Of a stretch of DNA of 29,221 bases, positions 29,107 to 29,221 are shown piece after piece; the stretch's first letter is position 1, and each line of letters starts with the position of its first letter. The position numbers and the translations under genes are program-made. The notes beneath the pieces were generated by a model that saw only the letters and a list, made by a program, of their open reading frames with translations, did not search any database and had not been told where the DNA came from. The DNA is from Nemertoderma westbladi (lineage: Eukaryota; Xenacoelomorpha; Nemertodermatida; Nemertodermatidae): positions 1 to 29,221 of the forward strand of contig JAUCBJ010004155.1 of NCBI GenBank assembly GCA_032718475.1, given 5' to 3'.

Positions 29107-29221
29107 ATTATCTATGAATGATATCTATGTCTAAAATAAAATAATGAAGCCATGTTGTATAGAGTGATAGAGGTACCAGGTATCAGGTTTACTTGGTATC
29201 AGATATCTATAATAACAGTAT

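Overview
The window looks like repeat-rich, non-coding chromosomal DNA from a eukaryote, not a bacterial or viral locus. It carries two non-LTR retrotransposons (LINEs), a tRNA-derived SINE with perfect target-site duplications, four unrelated tandem-repeat families and long G/C homopolymers. No operon-like gene packing is present. The SINE body contains a 'GGGGTCGATAAAATGAGTACCAG' type core (given in pieces in its entry) that I associate with molluscs and other lophotrochozoans. A mollusc is therefore my best guess, but this rests on memory and is weak.

Layout. 1-11462: a 37-bp satellite that runs off the left edge. It is essentially invariant from about 240 to 8360, then diverged with higher-order structure to 11462. 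11463-13281: a 5'-truncated LINE (LINE A) inserted in that satellite, with an open reverse-transcriptase frame, a degenerate second copy of its own C-terminal motif in the 3' region, and a (TAAAT)4 tail. 13282-14139: the satellite resumes. The 22 nt left of the insert and the 15 nt right of it add up to exactly one 37-bp monomer. 14140-17237: mixed AT-rich DNA holding a tRNA-like remnant, a roughly 600-bp fold-back element, a possible last exon of a small cysteine-rich protein (minus strand), a G22 run and the SINE.

17238-19036: a GC-rich minisatellite (period about 52 bp, built of two related half-units). 19037-22786: a near full-length LINE (LINE B) with apurinic-type endonuclease and reverse transcriptase, inserted in that minisatellite. 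The array phase implies a 22-bp target-site duplication. Its coding frame is broken once by a -1 shift near a G5 run. 22787-23057: the minisatellite resumes. 23141-24355: a 14-bp minisatellite. 24986-27776: a 28-bp minisatellite whose monomers are partly palindromic, ending in C29. This array and about 1.3 kb of DNA to its right are bracketed by 23/25-matching inverted repeats (24960-24986 and 29082-29106), so the block may be one mobile unit. 28263-28379: a strongly foldable three-way-junction sequence.

Only the two LINE reading frames and, tentatively, one short minus-strand exon look like protein-coding sequence. The very long open frames across the minisatellites are explained by stop-free repeat units with periods not divisible by three. 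The genes do not form a pathway. The common theme is retroelements landing in tandem arrays, and arrays possibly carried inside mobile elements.
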